DNA of 64,000 bases, from the NCBI GenBank assembly GCA_910585245.1, contig CAJUCO010000006.1, positions 37,756 through 101,755 of the forward strand, written 5' to 3'. Under the pieces are notes generated by a model, which made no database searches, had not been told where the DNA came from, and saw only the letters and a list, made by a program, of their open reading frames with translations. The position numbers were made by a program, and so were the translations under genes. This document shows, piece by piece, positions 1-7,948 of this stretch (position 1 is the stretch's first letter; every line of letters starts with the position of its first letter). This stretch comes from an uncultured Oscillibacter sp. Its GTDB lineage: Bacteria; Bacillota; Clostridia; Oscillospirales; Oscillospiraceae.

Positions 1-2
1 AC

Positions 3-767
3 TATTTTGACTACCCGGACCCGGTTATCTCGGGCAAATATTTAGCCCCAGATTCGATATATAACCGACTTTTAGACGGCATCTATAAAATCAAAAATCA
101 CAAAGAAAAAAGCACGATTAAAACATTTTCCGCCATTCACAAAGACGGGGCATATGAGACGTTTTACGCTGGGACAAAAAAGGGAAAAACGGACGGATTC
201 CTCCGGTGCTACGATAAAAAAGAAGAGCAGATTCAAACTCATGGGTTCCGGTTTCAAGAAGCCGAAAAATATAAAAGCTGGGTTCGATTCGAAGCGGTTT
301 TCAAACACAATTACGCTCACCAAATCAGTGACCAACTTTTGAAAAAATCAACCAACGGAAACTACATAATTCAAACAGAAGCCGATTTGCAACAGGCAAT
401 CGCAAAGCATATTGTAGACAAATACTGCTTCTATGACATGGAAAAAGATGAACCAGAAACTTTTTCAGAAGATTTAGCCGCGATTGCGGCAGGAGCGCAA
501 GTCGATGCGCTGTCCAGGCCAAACGCAAGAGATAATTCCTTGCAACAATCTATCAATTATTTGCGGACAAATTCCGGGCTCTTTTCAACCTTTTACAAGG
601 TATACGTGATTTGGGGAGTTACGGGAGAAAAGAAACTCCTTGAACATTTGGAAGAACAATATGCGAAATTCAGGGATAAAGAAGCACCCGAAAAGCCAGA
701 TATTCAAAATTGGCTGTGGAAGCATTATTCATCTCTATATAACACGAATTTAGAAGATTCATTTTAA
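3..767 (+). CDS. Rep_trans-family replication initiator / MobT-type relaxase, 3' part
   Basis: The reading frame is open from the first bases of the window and continues through the TTG at 339 without a stop. The real gene therefore begins upstream and 254 C-terminal residues are visible. The pattern of a basic LRCYDKK segment followed by WVRFEAVFKHNY (about residues 66-100 of the visible part) matches the Rep_trans family. That family covers rolling-circle replication initiators and the MobT relaxases of Tn916-like elements. Such proteins nick the element's origin to start replication or transfer. The position just before an HTH/excisionase gene and an integrase fits a small integrative mobilizable element. 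Without the N-terminus, replication initiator and relaxase cannot be told apart. Confidence 0.75.
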   Translation, partial: YFDYPDPVISGKYLAPDSIYNRLLDGIYKIKNHKEKSTIKTFSAIHKDGAYETFYAGTKKGKTDGFLRCYDKKEEQIQTHGFRFQEAEKYKSWVRFEAVFKHNYAHQISDQLLKKSTNGNYIIQTEADLQQAIAKHIVDKYCFYDMEKDEPETFSEDLAAIAAGAQVDALSRPNARDNSLQQSINYLRTNSGLFSTFYKVYVIWGVTGEKKLLEHLEEQYAKFRDKEAPEKPDIQNWLWKHYSSLYNTNLEDSF

Positions 768-792
768 CTTGCCCCTGTGGAGGAATTTTGTA

Positions 793-1008
793 ATGTGCAC
801 TTCAAAAAACAAACAGAATCCGGGGAACACTCCCATAGTAAATACAGAAGATTTACCTATTGTTTTGACTGTTTCCGACGTTTCTAAAATCCTGGGAATC
901 GGTATGAATACCGCCTATGACCTTATCCGTAGTGGAGCCATTAAGAGCATTCGGGTAGGGCGGCAGATTCGTGTACCGAAGGCTGCGTTTTTAGAATTTA
1001 TATCATAA
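793..1008 (+). CDS. Helix-turn-helix excisionase-like DNA-binding protein
   Basis: This 71-residue protein carries a MerR/excisionase-type winged helix (about residues 25-70): a VSDVSKILGIG helix, a TAYDLIRSGAI helix, then the wing IRVGRQIRVPKAAF. That is the standard layout of helix_turn_helix_17 / Xis proteins. The ATG at 793 is chosen because GGAGG lies at 779-783 with nine bases of spacing; the in-frame TTG at 769 has no such site. It lies 89 bases upstream of the integrase gene and in the same direction, so it probably assists excision or controls integrase transcription. A 12-bp inverted repeat around the integrase promoter is a candidate target. Confidence 0.8.
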   Translation: MCTSKNKQNPGNTPIVNTEDLPIVLTVSDVSKILGIGMNTAYDLIRSGAIKSIRVGRQIRVPKAAFLEFIS

Positions 1009-1024
1009 AATTATCCTAAAAAAG

Positions 1025-1053
1025 TTGATTATCCGCCACGTTTGATGTATAAT
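1025..1053 (+). promoter_or_regulatory. Promoter of the integrase gene
   Basis: TTGATT at 1025-1030 and TATAAT at 1048-1053 are separated by 17 bases, a near-consensus housekeeping promoter about 45 bases upstream of the integrase start at 1098. Confidence 0.75.
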
Positions 1054-1088
1054 AATCTTAGCTTTTAGTACGTCTGCGTGGCGGATAA
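1029..1088. repeat. 12-bp perfect inverted repeat flanking the integrase promoter core
   Basis: TTATCCGCCACG at 1029-1040 is repeated in perfect inverse as CGTGGCGGATAA at 1077-1088. The left arm lies in the -35/-10 spacer and the right arm ends at the integrase Shine-Dalgarno (AGGAGG, 1088-1093). The left arm is upstream of the expected transcription start, so the pair works as DNA (operator or recombinase/Xis arm sites) rather than as an mRNA hairpin. Confidence 0.7.
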
Positions 1089-1097
1089 GGAGGATAT

Positions 1098-2300
1098 ATG
1101 CCACGCACAAAATCCATGGGCCGTGCCGCCAACGGCAACGGCACCATTCGCAAGAAAACCGTGACCAGAAATGGAAGAAAGTACACCTACTATGAAGCCC
1201 GCGCTACCGTTGGTTATGACCTGGGGACCGGAAAGCAGATTCAACGCTCTGTCAGCGGCAAAACACAAAAAGAAGTCCGCCAAAAACTCTCGCAGATTGT
1301 TGTAGACCTGGACGAAGGAACTTATATTCCGCCGTCCAAGGAGACCCTGGGGGAGTGGCTGGACACCTGGGTTGATACTTACGTCGTCCCCAATGTCAAG
1401 CCCTACACGGCAGATTCTTACCGCTCTATCTGTGAGAACCATGTAAAGCCCGCTCTTGGAAAGGTCAAGCTGGAACAGCTTACCACCCCCCAAATCCAGC
1501 AATTCTATAATAAACTGCAACGGGAAAAGGGGCTGTCCGCAAAGACCATCAAAAACGTCCATGGGGCGCTTCACAAGGCTCTAAATCAAGCTGTCAAGAT
1601 TGGTTCCATTCGCCATAATCCCGCCGATGCCTGTGACTTGCCGAAAGTTTACCAAAAAGAAATCGCTCCCTTGGAGCAGGAAGAAATCTCCCGGTTCCTT
1701 GAAGCGATTCGAGGGCACCAATATGAACTGCTGTTCCTGGTCACCCTGTTCACTGGTATGCGTCAAGGGGAGGTTTTGGGCTTGACCTGGGATTGCGTTG
1801 ACTTCCAGAGCAGTACGCTTTACATTAACAAGCAGCTGCAAAAGAGCAAGAAGGTGGGCGGCGAATATCAGTTGATTCCCACGAAGAACGGCAAGGCCCG
1901 GCTGATTACCGTTGCCTCCTCCGTGATGGCGGCGTTGAAGCGGCAGAAGGTCAAACAGGCAGAATCGCAGCTTTGCGCTGGTCCTGCCTGGGAAAACAAA
2001 GAGGGCTTTGTGTTCACAAATAGTCTGGGTGGGCATTTGGCCCATTTCACGGTCTACAAGGAGTTCAAGAAAATCGTTTGCACTATTGGTCTGGACGATG
2101 CCCGGTTCCACGATTTGCGCCATTCCTATGCTGTGGCGGCAATCGAAAGCGGGGATGATATTAAGACCGTGCAGGGGAATTTGGGACACGCGACCGCCGC
2201 CTTTACGCTGAACATCTACGCCCACACCACGCAGAAGATGCGCCAGCAGTCCGCCGACCGCATGGAACGCTTCATTCAATCGGTCTCCGGGGCGAAGTAG
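1098..2300 (+). CDS. Tyrosine recombinase (integrase) of the tRNA-Ser element
   Basis: A 400-residue phage/ICE-type integrase that inserts and excises the element by strand exchange at attP/attB. The N-terminal arm-binding domain (about 10-60, with GNGTIRKKTV and YYEARATVGYD) is followed by a SAM-like core-binding domain (about 75-160) and the catalytic domain. All catalytic positions are present: Arg in FTGMRQGE (about 221), HDLRHS (about 337-341), the GHATAAF histidine (about 363) and the nucleophilic Tyr in LNIYAHT (about 373). The ATG at 1098 follows AGGAGG. The C-terminus ends 82 bases before the 3' end of tRNA-Ser, the expected place for an integrase next to its attachment site. Confidence 0.95.
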   Translation: MPRTKSMGRAANGNGTIRKKTVTRNGRKYTYYEARATVGYDLGTGKQIQRSVSGKTQKEVRQKLSQIVVDLDEGTYIPPSKETLGEWLDTWVDTYVVPNVKPYTADSYRSICENHVKPALGKVKLEQLTTPQIQQFYNKLQREKGLSAKTIKNVHGALHKALNQAVKIGSIRHNPADACDLPKVYQKEIAPLEQEEISRFLEAIRGHQYELLFLVTLFTGMRQGEVLGLTWDCVDFQSSTLYINKQLQKSKKVGGEYQLIPTKNGKARLITVASSVMAALKRQKVKQAESQLCAGPAWENKEGFVFTNSLGGHLAHFTVYKEFKKIVCTIGLDDARFHDLRHSYAVAAIESGDDIKTVQGNLGHATAAFTLNIYAHTTQKMRQQSADRMERFIQSVSGAK

Positions 2301-2344
2301 CGATAAGGGAAAAATAAGGGAAAAAATAAGGGAAAAAACATAGC

Positions 2345-2380
2345 AAAAACCCTGTAACCATTGCGATTACAGGGTTTTTG
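2345..2380. terminator. Bidirectional terminator after the integrase
   Basis: AAAAACCCTGTAA and TTACAGGGTTTTT form a perfect stem around a short loop, with A and T tracts on both sides. It can end the integrase transcript on the plus strand and tRNA-Ser on the minus strand. A very similar hairpin sits beside the tRNA-Ala fragment near 41010-41046, which suggests this hairpin travels with the element's attP region. Confidence 0.85.
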
Positions 2381-2381
2381 A

Positions 2382-2473
2382 TGGCGGAGAAGGAGGGATT
2401 CGAACCCTCGAGACCCTTTAGGGGCCTACATGATTTCCAATCATGCGCCCTCGACCAACTAGGCGACTTCTCC
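2382..2473 (-). tRNA. tRNA-Ser (anticodon GGA)
   Basis: Read on the minus strand, GGAGAAG pairs with CTTCTCC in the acceptor stem. An anticodon arm has GGA in its loop (GATTGGAAATC), followed by a long variable arm (GGCCCC...) typical of serine tRNA, a GGTTCGAATCC T arm and an encoded CCA. Its 3' end faces the integrase and forms the attachment site of the element to the left; the gene itself is intact. Confidence 0.95.
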
Positions 2474-2532
2474 ATGGTTGTCAATTGTTTCACCGATGCA
2501 ATTTTAACGATTCTCTCAGAAGAACAGTCCTT

Positions 2533-2560
2533 ATTATACCAGAGCTTTTCCCAAAGTCAA
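2533..2560 (-). promoter_or_regulatory. Promoter of tRNA-Ser
   Basis: On the minus strand TTGACT (2555-2560) and TATAAT (2533-2538) are separated by 16 bases, about 60 bases upstream of the tRNA 5' end. Confidence 0.75.
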
Positions 2561-2619
2561 GTCCTTTTTTAAATTTTCTCCCCACGAATCTGTGCGCACA
2601 CGCTCCTGTTCGTTTTTAT

Positions 2620-2648
2620 TTGACGATTTCCAAAAACCGGAGTATAAT
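2620..2648 (+). promoter_or_regulatory. Promoter of the cytidylate-kinase-like gene
   Basis: TTGACG at 2620-2625 and TATAAT at 2643-2648 are separated by exactly 17 bases. The AAAGGAGG ribosome binding site follows at 2661-2668. Confidence 0.85.
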
Positions 2649-2675
2649 ATAGGGGACCGGAAAGGAGGTCCTGCT

Positions 2676-3326
2676 ATGAAAACCATCATCACCATTGGAC
2701 GACAGTTTGGCAGCGGCGGCAAGGAAGTTGGCATCCGCGTGGCCAAAGAGCTGGGCATTCCCTTTTATGATAAGGAAATCCTTCAGGAGGCCGCCAAGAA
2801 AAGCGGCCTGTGCGAAAAAATCTTAGAGAATTTTGACGAGCGGCCCAAGAGTCTACTCTACTCCATCGCCATGGACTCCTATATGTTCGCCCTCCCCGGC
2901 ACCGGCGTGGGAGACTCCTTGGAACAGCAGGTGTATCTCGCCACCTTCAATACCATACGCCAAATTGCCGGACAAGGTCCCTGCGTCATCATCGGCCGCT
3001 GCGCGGACTATGCCCTGGCGGACAATCCCGATCATCTCAGCATCTTTATCCACGCCCCCATGGCAGACCGGATTCAACGGGTGTCTAAGCGCCAGAACCT
3101 GACCCCGGAGAAGGCCAGAACCCTCATCAGTAAGACCGACAAGCGCCGCGCCTCTTATTATGAGTACTACTCCTCCCAACGCTGGGGCGCCGTGGACAGC
3201 TATGATTTTTGCATCAACAGCAGTTTCTTGGGACTCAGCGGCACCGTGGAGCTCATCCGCGCCATGGTGGAGCACAAAGAACACCCCATCCCCAGCCCCA
3301 CGGAGGTTGACCCCACCGGGAAATAA
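2676..3326 (+). CDS. Cytidylate-kinase-like family protein
   Basis: A 216-residue P-loop protein of the cytidylate_kin_2 family. The N-terminal IGRQFGSGGKEVG (about 7-19) is the modified P-loop, followed by PFYDKEIL and the conserved GRCADYAL and RASYYEYYSSQRWG segments. The family resembles CMP kinase and phosphorylates, or is assumed to phosphorylate, a nucleotide or small molecule; the substrate is not established. The ATG at 2676 is preferred over upstream in-frame starts because AAAGGAGG lies eight bases before it and the promoter at 2620-2648 would otherwise fall inside the gene. It appears to be a single-gene unit ending at the hairpin at 3416-3442. Confidence 0.85.
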   Translation: MKTIITIGRQFGSGGKEVGIRVAKELGIPFYDKEILQEAAKKSGLCEKILENFDERPKSLLYSIAMDSYMFALPGTGVGDSLEQQVYLATFNTIRQIAGQGPCVIIGRCADYALADNPDHLSIFIHAPMADRIQRVSKRQNLTPEKARTLISKTDKRRASYYEYYSSQRWGAVDSYDFCINSSFLGLSGTVELIRAMVEHKEHPIPSPTEVDPTGK

Positions 3327-3415
3327 GAGGCTGTTTCAAATTGCCCATGGTGGGAAACGACCCCTGGTATGCGGGAACACAGCCCTTTGCATTTTGAACA
3401 TAACCACCGAGAACC

Positions 3416-3442
3416 GTCCGGCGGTCTTCAGGTCCGCCGGAC
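3416..3442 (+). terminator. Hairpin downstream of the cytidylate-kinase-like gene
   Basis: GTCCGGCGG and CCGCCGGAC form a nine-base-pair stem with a nine-base loop, followed by a short pyrimidine-rich tract. The U tract is weak, so termination efficiency is uncertain. The remaining leader to 3636 holds a possible TATAAT at 3547-3552 without a convincing -35. Confidence 0.5.
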
Positions 3443-3636
3443 CTCTTTCCGCCCTGGGAATGGGTCAAAATCTGCCTTTGCGGAGCGCGGGAAAAAATTT
3501 TTCCAATTTTGCGAAGTTAGCACTTCCCTCTTTTGGAAAAGTTTGATATAATAACGCTCTAGCAGGGAGATCCGCCTATCTTCCACTGCGGCGAAATCTA
3601 TTTCGCGAACCTCAGCCATGATGGGAGGAATCTGAC

Positions 3637-4554
3637 ATGGAGAAAATTTTGATTATTGACGACAGTCCCGTCCAGGCCAATTTCCTCAGCTCCATCCTGG
3701 CCCCTGACTATGAGGTCACCGTGGTCAATACTCCGGATGCCGGATTGGAACAGGCGAAAATCGGGGATTACTCCCTGATTCTTCTAGATGTCATTATGCC
3801 GGGCATCGACGGTTTCCAGCTTTTGAAAATGCTTCAAGAAGAGGTGGTCCTCCGGCGGACGCCGGTGATCCTCATCACCAGCCTCAACGACATCCAGCAC
3901 GAGGAACAGGGCCTGACCTTGGGGGCTGTGGACTATATTACCAAGCCTTTCCACCCCGCCATCGTCCGGGCCCGGGTAAACACCCACATCAAGCTCTTCC
4001 AGTATTGGACCCAGATCGAGCGGGACGCCACGGTGGACCAGCTCACCGGCGTGCCCAACCGGCGGCGTTATGAGGCCACCAGCCGCAAACGCTGGCAGGA
4101 CGCCATTCGTCTGGGGGCTCCCATTTCCATTTGTATGTTCGACATCGACAAATTCAAGGTCTATAACGACAGCTTCGGCCACCCCGCCGGGGACAAGGTC
4201 ATCCGGGCCGTGGCTGAGACGGCGTCCTCCTTCTTGCGCCGGGGAACGGACTTCTTTGCCCGTTACGGCGGAGAGGAATTCGTGGCCCTGGTTCTGGGCG
4301 GCGGCGCGGAGGCCGACTTCGCCCACCTGAAAAAGGTCCGGCAGGCGGTGGAGGACCTGCAAATCCCCCACAACCCCGAAGTCTCCCCCTGGGTGACCAT
4401 CAGCATCGGGGGCATCACTGTGCAGCCCAAAGTAGGTTCTTCTTATGACAACTATCTCAAAATGGCCGACACCATGCTTTATGACGCCAAGCGCTATGGC
4501 AGAAACCAGGTGGTCTGGTCCAACGAGAAGATGGAGCAGTGGCGGGAAAAGTAA
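3637..4554 (+). CDS. Response regulator with GGDEF diguanylate cyclase domain
   Basis: A 305-residue cytoplasmic protein with an N-terminal receiver domain (about 1-120) and a C-terminal GGDEF domain (about 135-300). The receiver has the acidic pair D8/D9, the phospho-acceptor D51 in LLDVIMPG, and the conserved Lys in DYITKPFHP. The cyclase has DQLTGVPNRR, FDIDKFKVYND and an intact GGEEF active site (about 210-214), so c-di-GMP synthesis after phosphorylation is expected. No RxxD inhibitory site is visible just before GGEEF. No histidine kinase is encoded nearby, so it is an orphan regulator. GGGAGG lies upstream of the ATG. Confidence 0.93.
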   Translation: MEKILIIDDSPVQANFLSSILAPDYEVTVVNTPDAGLEQAKIGDYSLILLDVIMPGIDGFQLLKMLQEEVVLRRTPVILITSLNDIQHEEQGLTLGAVDYITKPFHPAIVRARVNTHIKLFQYWTQIERDATVDQLTGVPNRRRYEATSRKRWQDAIRLGAPISICMFDIDKFKVYNDSFGHPAGDKVIRAVAETASSFLRRGTDFFARYGGEEFVALVLGGGAEADFAHLKKVRQAVEDLQIPHNPEVSPWVTISIGGITVQPKVGSSYDNYLKMADTMLYDAKRYGRNQVVWSNEKMEQWREK

Positions 4555-4662
4555 AGGCGGCGGCTGTAGAGACCGCTTTCCCCGTGAAACCGCGCCTTTT
4601 GAAAAACAAGGTAGGGCCAGCGTCTTGAAGGTGGAGTTCCTGACGCTGTTTCTATAGGGGAA

Positions 4663-4697
4663 CGGAGGACCGGCTCAGGCCGGCCCTCCGCTTTTTC
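4663..4697 (+). terminator. Terminator after the diguanylate cyclase gene
   Basis: GGAGGACCGGC and GCCGGCCCTCC pair with one mismatch around a short loop, and CTTTTT follows. It separates the plus-strand cyclase gene from the convergent iol operon. Confidence 0.75.
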
Positions 4698-4716
4698 ATG
4701 GGATGTTGCGTCTTGT

Positions 4717-5754
4717 TTACCGATACAGATCCGGCTTCTCCATGGTCTCGACCTTGAGGAACCGGGAGGTTCCCCGAGAGGCGTTCAGCGCGTCTCCCGC
4801 CACACAGGCCACGTACCCGTCCCAGGAGGAGGGGCCGGTGAGTTTCCCCGCGTGGACGGACTCCACCCACTTGCAAAATTCAATGTCATAGGCCTCGATA
4901 AAGCGCTCCTTCCAGTCCGTCATAATGGGCATGGACTCGGCGGGATTCAGGGAGTCCCAGCCCGCGGGGCGGGAGCGGCGGACCACGGCGTAGGGATCGG
5001 GGAGTTTCACGGTGCCGTTTTCACAGACCACCTCGCACTGGATGTCATAGCCGTATCCGTCGGCCACCTGGACCTCCACGTCGATAAAGCAGCCCTTCTT
5101 GGTCCGCATCAGCATGACCTGCGGGTTGTCATAGCCCTTGTCGGAGTTGGCGGACTGGCGGACCTTGACGCACTGGACGTCCTCGTATTCGTCGTCCAGA
5201 AGCCAGCGGCAGATGTCCAGCTCGTGGATGGCCACGTTGGTAACGCCGTTTTCCGTCTTGAAGCCCGGACCCTGGGCCACGTTCCGGTGGCAGGCCTTGA
5301 TGACAAGAGGCGCGCCAATCTCGCCGGAGTCGATGATCCGCTTCATCTCCGCGTAGCCCCGGTCATAGTGGCGCATGAAACCCACCTGAACCAGCCGCTT
5401 TCCGATTTCCAACTCCCGGTTGATGATCTCCTCACAGTCCTTGGCGTTTTGGCTCAGGGGCTTTTCGCAGAAGCACCACTTCTCCTCCGCCAGGGTTTTC
5501 ATGACGTAGTCGTGGTGAGTAGGGTCAATGGAAGTGATGACCACCGCTTCCACCTCGGGGTCTTTGATCATGCCGTCACAGTCGCTTCCATAGGATTTGA
5601 TGCCATATTTGGCAGCGGTGTCGTCCGCCGCAGCCGCCACATAATCGCTGACCGCCACCACCGTGGCGCCGGGGACGGTCTCGATGATACGGCGGCAGTG
5701 GTCCTTGCCAATGGCTCCGCAGCCGATGATGCCAATTTTTAAAACGTTGTCCAT
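4717..5754 (-). CDS. iolG: Gfo/Idh/MocA oxidoreductase, probable inositol 2-dehydrogenase
   Basis: A 345-residue NAD(P)-dependent dehydrogenase. The Rossmann motif GIIGCGAIGKDH is at about 7-18, the conserved EKPLS at about 98, and a C-terminal alpha/beta domain carries the substrate-binding VGFMRHYDRGY and HELDICRWLL segments. IolG oxidises myo-inositol to 2-keto-myo-inositol (scyllo-inosose). The assignment within this broad family rests on context: it is last in a minus-strand run with iolE and iolB. The ATG at 5754 follows an AAAGG site; the upstream in-frame extension is GC-rich intergenic sequence. The gap of 142 bases to iolB is unusually long for an operon and has no obvious terminator. 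Confidence 0.8.
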   Translation of the reverse strand: MDNVLKIGIIGCGAIGKDHCRRIIETVPGATVVAVSDYVAAAADDTAAKYGIKSYGSDCDGMIKDPEVEAVVITSIDPTHHDYVMKTLAEEKWCFCEKPLSQNAKDCEEIINRELEIGKRLVQVGFMRHYDRGYAEMKRIIDSGEIGAPLVIKACHRNVAQGPGFKTENGVTNVAIHELDICRWLLDDEYEDVQCVKVRQSANSDKGYDNPQVMLMRTKKGCFIDVEVQVADGYGYDIQCEVVCENGTVKLPDPYAVVRRSRPAGWDSLNPAESMPIMTDWKERFIEAYDIEFCKWVESVHAGKLTGPSSWDGYVACVAGDALNASRGTSRFLKVETMEKPDLYR

Positions 5755-5896
5755 GGAGATCAGCCTTTCTTTTGTTCTTTTAAAATGTGATAATTCCATA
5801 CTCCCGGGCGAACTTCTCGTGGGTCCGGCGGTCCCCTCAGGAAACCGGGTTCTCCGGACGCCGGTGGGGCCATCCGCGAAGCGCCAGCGGAAGTAC

Positions 5897-6697
5897 TCAG
5901 CCCTGGTAGATGTGATCGTTGGCGTCGCTTTTCCAGAGCCAGGCGTGTTCCTCGTCGTCAATGCGGGTTTTCAGCCAGGGGTCTCCCTCCAGATGCCGGA
6001 TGCCCCAGGCGTAGCACATGGCGTACCCCGGCGCGGCGGTCTGGGAGTGGAAACCGCTGGTGATCACGGCAAGGCCGTTGTGGCCCGTCTGGTAAATCTC
6101 ACCGTTGGCAAAGCCCGCCCCAAAGCCGTGGGGATAGTCAAAGCGGTAGAAATAGACTTCCGGCTGGGGGTGGTGATGAGGGGGATAGGAGGACCACTTT
6201 CCAGGGTGATTCAGCACCTCTCCCAAGACCATGTTGGAAAAGGGCGCGTTATCGTGGTCAAAGAAGGTTTTGATCTCCCGCTCCATGCAGCCCAAAAGCT
6301 CGCCGTTGCAGCCGGCGTGCTGGGTCTGAACGGTGTCGGGGGTGTACATCACCGCCTCAAAGGGCTTGTCGTTCAAAGTTTTTTGAATGTACAGCTCGCT
6401 GTGGGCCTTGGCGGTGAGGGTGACGTTTTCCCCCCGGCCCGCCAGGAGGCAATAGGCCTCGTGGCGGAAGCAGTCGGGGCGGTCGGCCTCCACCGTCTTC
6501 CCGGCCCAGGCGTAAGTCACCGTTCCGGAAAAGAGGAGGACGGCGATTTCCTTTTCCGCCTCCTGGAAGGTAAAGACGTCGCCTTCTTCCATGATCAGAA
6601 GTCCCACGTCCATCTGGGTGCCCATGTCGTCTGCAGACATATCGATGTAGGGGTTATACCCCTGTTTGAGTTCGTTGTTTTTATTAAAATAGGTCAT
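5897..6697 (-). CDS. iolB: 5-deoxy-glucuronate isomerase
   Basis: A 266-residue bicupin enzyme that converts 5-deoxy-glucuronate to 2-deoxy-5-keto-gluconate in inositol breakdown. The metal-binding cluster in PPHHHPQPEVYFYRF (about 170-185) and the DDEEHAWLWKS C-terminus are characteristic, and the length matches the family (about 270). The ATG at 6697 follows GGAGAGG. It lies between iolE and iolG. Genes for IolC, IolD and IolJ are not in this window, so the pathway is either completed elsewhere or only partly present. Confidence 0.9.
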   Translation of the reverse strand: MTYFNKNNELKQGYNPYIDMSADDMGTQMDVGLLIMEEGDVFTFQEAEKEIAVLLFSGTVTYAWAGKTVEADRPDCFRHEAYCLLAGRGENVTLTAKAHSELYIQKTLNDKPFEAVMYTPDTVQTQHAGCNGELLGCMEREIKTFFDHDNAPFSNMVLGEVLNHPGKWSSYPPHHHPQPEVYFYRFDYPHGFGAGFANGEIYQTGHNGLAVITSGFHSQTAAPGYAMCYAWGIRHLEGDPWLKTRIDDEEHAWLWKSDANDHIYQG

Positions 6698-6723
6698 TAA
6701 AGTCCTCTCCAAAATCCGAATTG

Positions 6724-6777
6724 GATTCAGCCATAAAGATGGCTGAAATCCTTCCCCCGCCCGCAAGGGCGAGTACC
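6724..6777 (-). repeat. Palindromic dispersed repeat, copy A
   Basis: On the minus strand this reads CTCGCCCTTGCGGGCGGGGG followed by ATTTCAGCCATC and ATGGCTGAATC, giving two adjacent hairpins between iolE and iolB. A near-identical unit occurs on the plus strand at 21966-22016, so this is a REP-like dispersed element rather than a gene-specific structure. Confidence 0.65.
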
Positions 6778-6786
6778 AGCCCGGTC

Positions 6787-7689
6787 TTACAGCCCGGTAT
6801 GCTCCTGAATGTACTTCCGCCCCTTCATGGCGTACTCCAGAGGATTGGCCTTGGCGGGGTCCTGCTCGGCCTCCACCAAAAGCCAGCCCTGATACCCGGC
6901 GTCCGCCAGTACCTTGAACACGGGGTCGAAGTCCACGTCGCCGTCTCCGGGCACCGTGAACGCGCCGTTGCGCACAGACTGGAGGAAGCTCCAGTTGTTC
7001 TTCCTGGCCTCCTCCACAACGGGCAGGCGCATATCTTTCAGATGCACGTGGCCCACCCGGTCCACGTACTTTTTCAGCATGGTCAGGGGGTCCTCTCCGG
7101 CGAAGGTGAAGTGGCCGGTGTCATAGCAGAGAAACACATACCGGGGGTCCGTGTTGGCCATCATGCGGTCCGTCTCCTCGCTGGTCTGGACCACCGTGCC
7201 CATGTGGTGGTGGAAGCAGAGCTTGAATCCCCGGTCCGTGGCAATCTTGCCCAATTTGTTCAGCCCCTCGCAAAAGCGGGCCCACTCTTCGTCGTTCATC
7301 ACGTGCTTATGTCCGCCGGTAAGCACCGGGGTGTCCATCTGCCCCTGGATGGAATAGCTCTGCTCGCTGACATTGATCCGGTTGGCCCCCACGGCCGCCA
7401 GGAAGTCCAAGTTTGCTTTGAAATCCTTCTCCTCCTCCTCAAAGGGGCGGGTCAGAAGGAAGGAGGAATACCAGCGGCTGGCAATACGCATCCCCCGCAG
7501 GTCCAGAGCCTTCTTCAGCTCCGCCGGGTCAGAGGGATACTTGTTGCCAATCTCGCAGCCGGTAAAGCCCGCCAGGGCCATCTCGCTGACGATCTGCTGG
7601 AAGGTGTTCTCGGCTCCCAGCTCCGGCATATCGTCGTTGCACCAGCCGATGGGCGCAATGCCCAAGGAAACATTCTTGGAATCAAACAT
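6787..7689 (-). CDS. iolE: Myo-inosose-2 dehydratase
   Basis: A 300-residue TIM-barrel protein of the xylose-isomerase-like family. It dehydrates scyllo-inosose to a diketone, the second step of inositol degradation. LGIAPIGWCNDDMPELG at the N-terminus and the metal-site segments CFHHHMGT, LCYDTGHFTFAG and VHLKDMR are typical of IolE, and the length matches the family. It is the first gene of the iolE-iolB-iolG run on the minus strand. The ATG at 7689 has AAGGAGG just upstream. The 259-base region between this gene and the next (7690-7948) must hold the promoter; it includes an AAAACGATT motif related to one seen at two other promoters. Confidence 0.9.
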   Translation of the reverse strand: MFDSKNVSLGIAPIGWCNDDMPELGAENTFQQIVSEMALAGFTGCEIGNKYPSDPAELKKALDLRGMRIASRWYSSFLLTRPFEEEEKDFKANLDFLAAVGANRINVSEQSYSIQGQMDTPVLTGGHKHVMNDEEWARFCEGLNKLGKIATDRGFKLCFHHHMGTVVQTSEETDRMMANTDPRYVFLCYDTGHFTFAGEDPLTMLKKYVDRVGHVHLKDMRLPVVEEARKNNWSFLQSVRNGAFTVPGDGDVDFDPVFKVLADAGYQGWLLVEAEQDPAKANPLEYAMKGRKYIQEHTGL

Positions 7690-7948
7690 TGGAAAGGACC
7701 TCCTTGAAAAATTGTCGTCTCGGGGCCCCTCCGGGCCCTCCAGGTCAAAGGTGAAAACCGGCGGAAACCTCAGGCCTCCGCAATCGTTTTCTCTATAAAG
7801 AACGTAGCATTTTCCCGGTGAAAAATCAACGCTTTTTCTCCGCGTCCCAAAAATTTTTCCGATTTCGCCAAAGGCCCTCCGGCTTTTTTTACGCTTTGAC
7901 GGAAGCCCTGCGACAATTTACGCAAACGTTCACAATTGCACGCGAAAA

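Larger units (their letters stand above)
1..2384. mobile_element. Right end of an integrative element inserted at tRNA-Ser
   Basis: Three genes in the order Rep/MobT-like protein, HTH/excisionase-like protein and tyrosine integrase end against the 3' end of an intact tRNA-Ser gene. An element-type terminator lies between the integrase and the tRNA. This is the usual end of a small integrative mobilizable or conjugative element that recombines with the 3' part of a tRNA gene and leaves the gene functional. The left end and the second att copy lie outside the window, so size and cargo are unknown. Base composition in the first kilobase is visibly richer in A+T than the chromosome after 2.6 kb. 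Confidence 0.8.

Noticed and set aside
339..341. TTG at 339 as the start of the first gene
   Set aside because: The frame is open and family-like (Rep_trans motifs) back to position 3, so this codon is internal.
3547..3552. TATAAT as promoter of the diguanylate cyclase gene
   Set aside because: No acceptable -35 lies 16-18 bases upstream, so it was not listed as a promoter.
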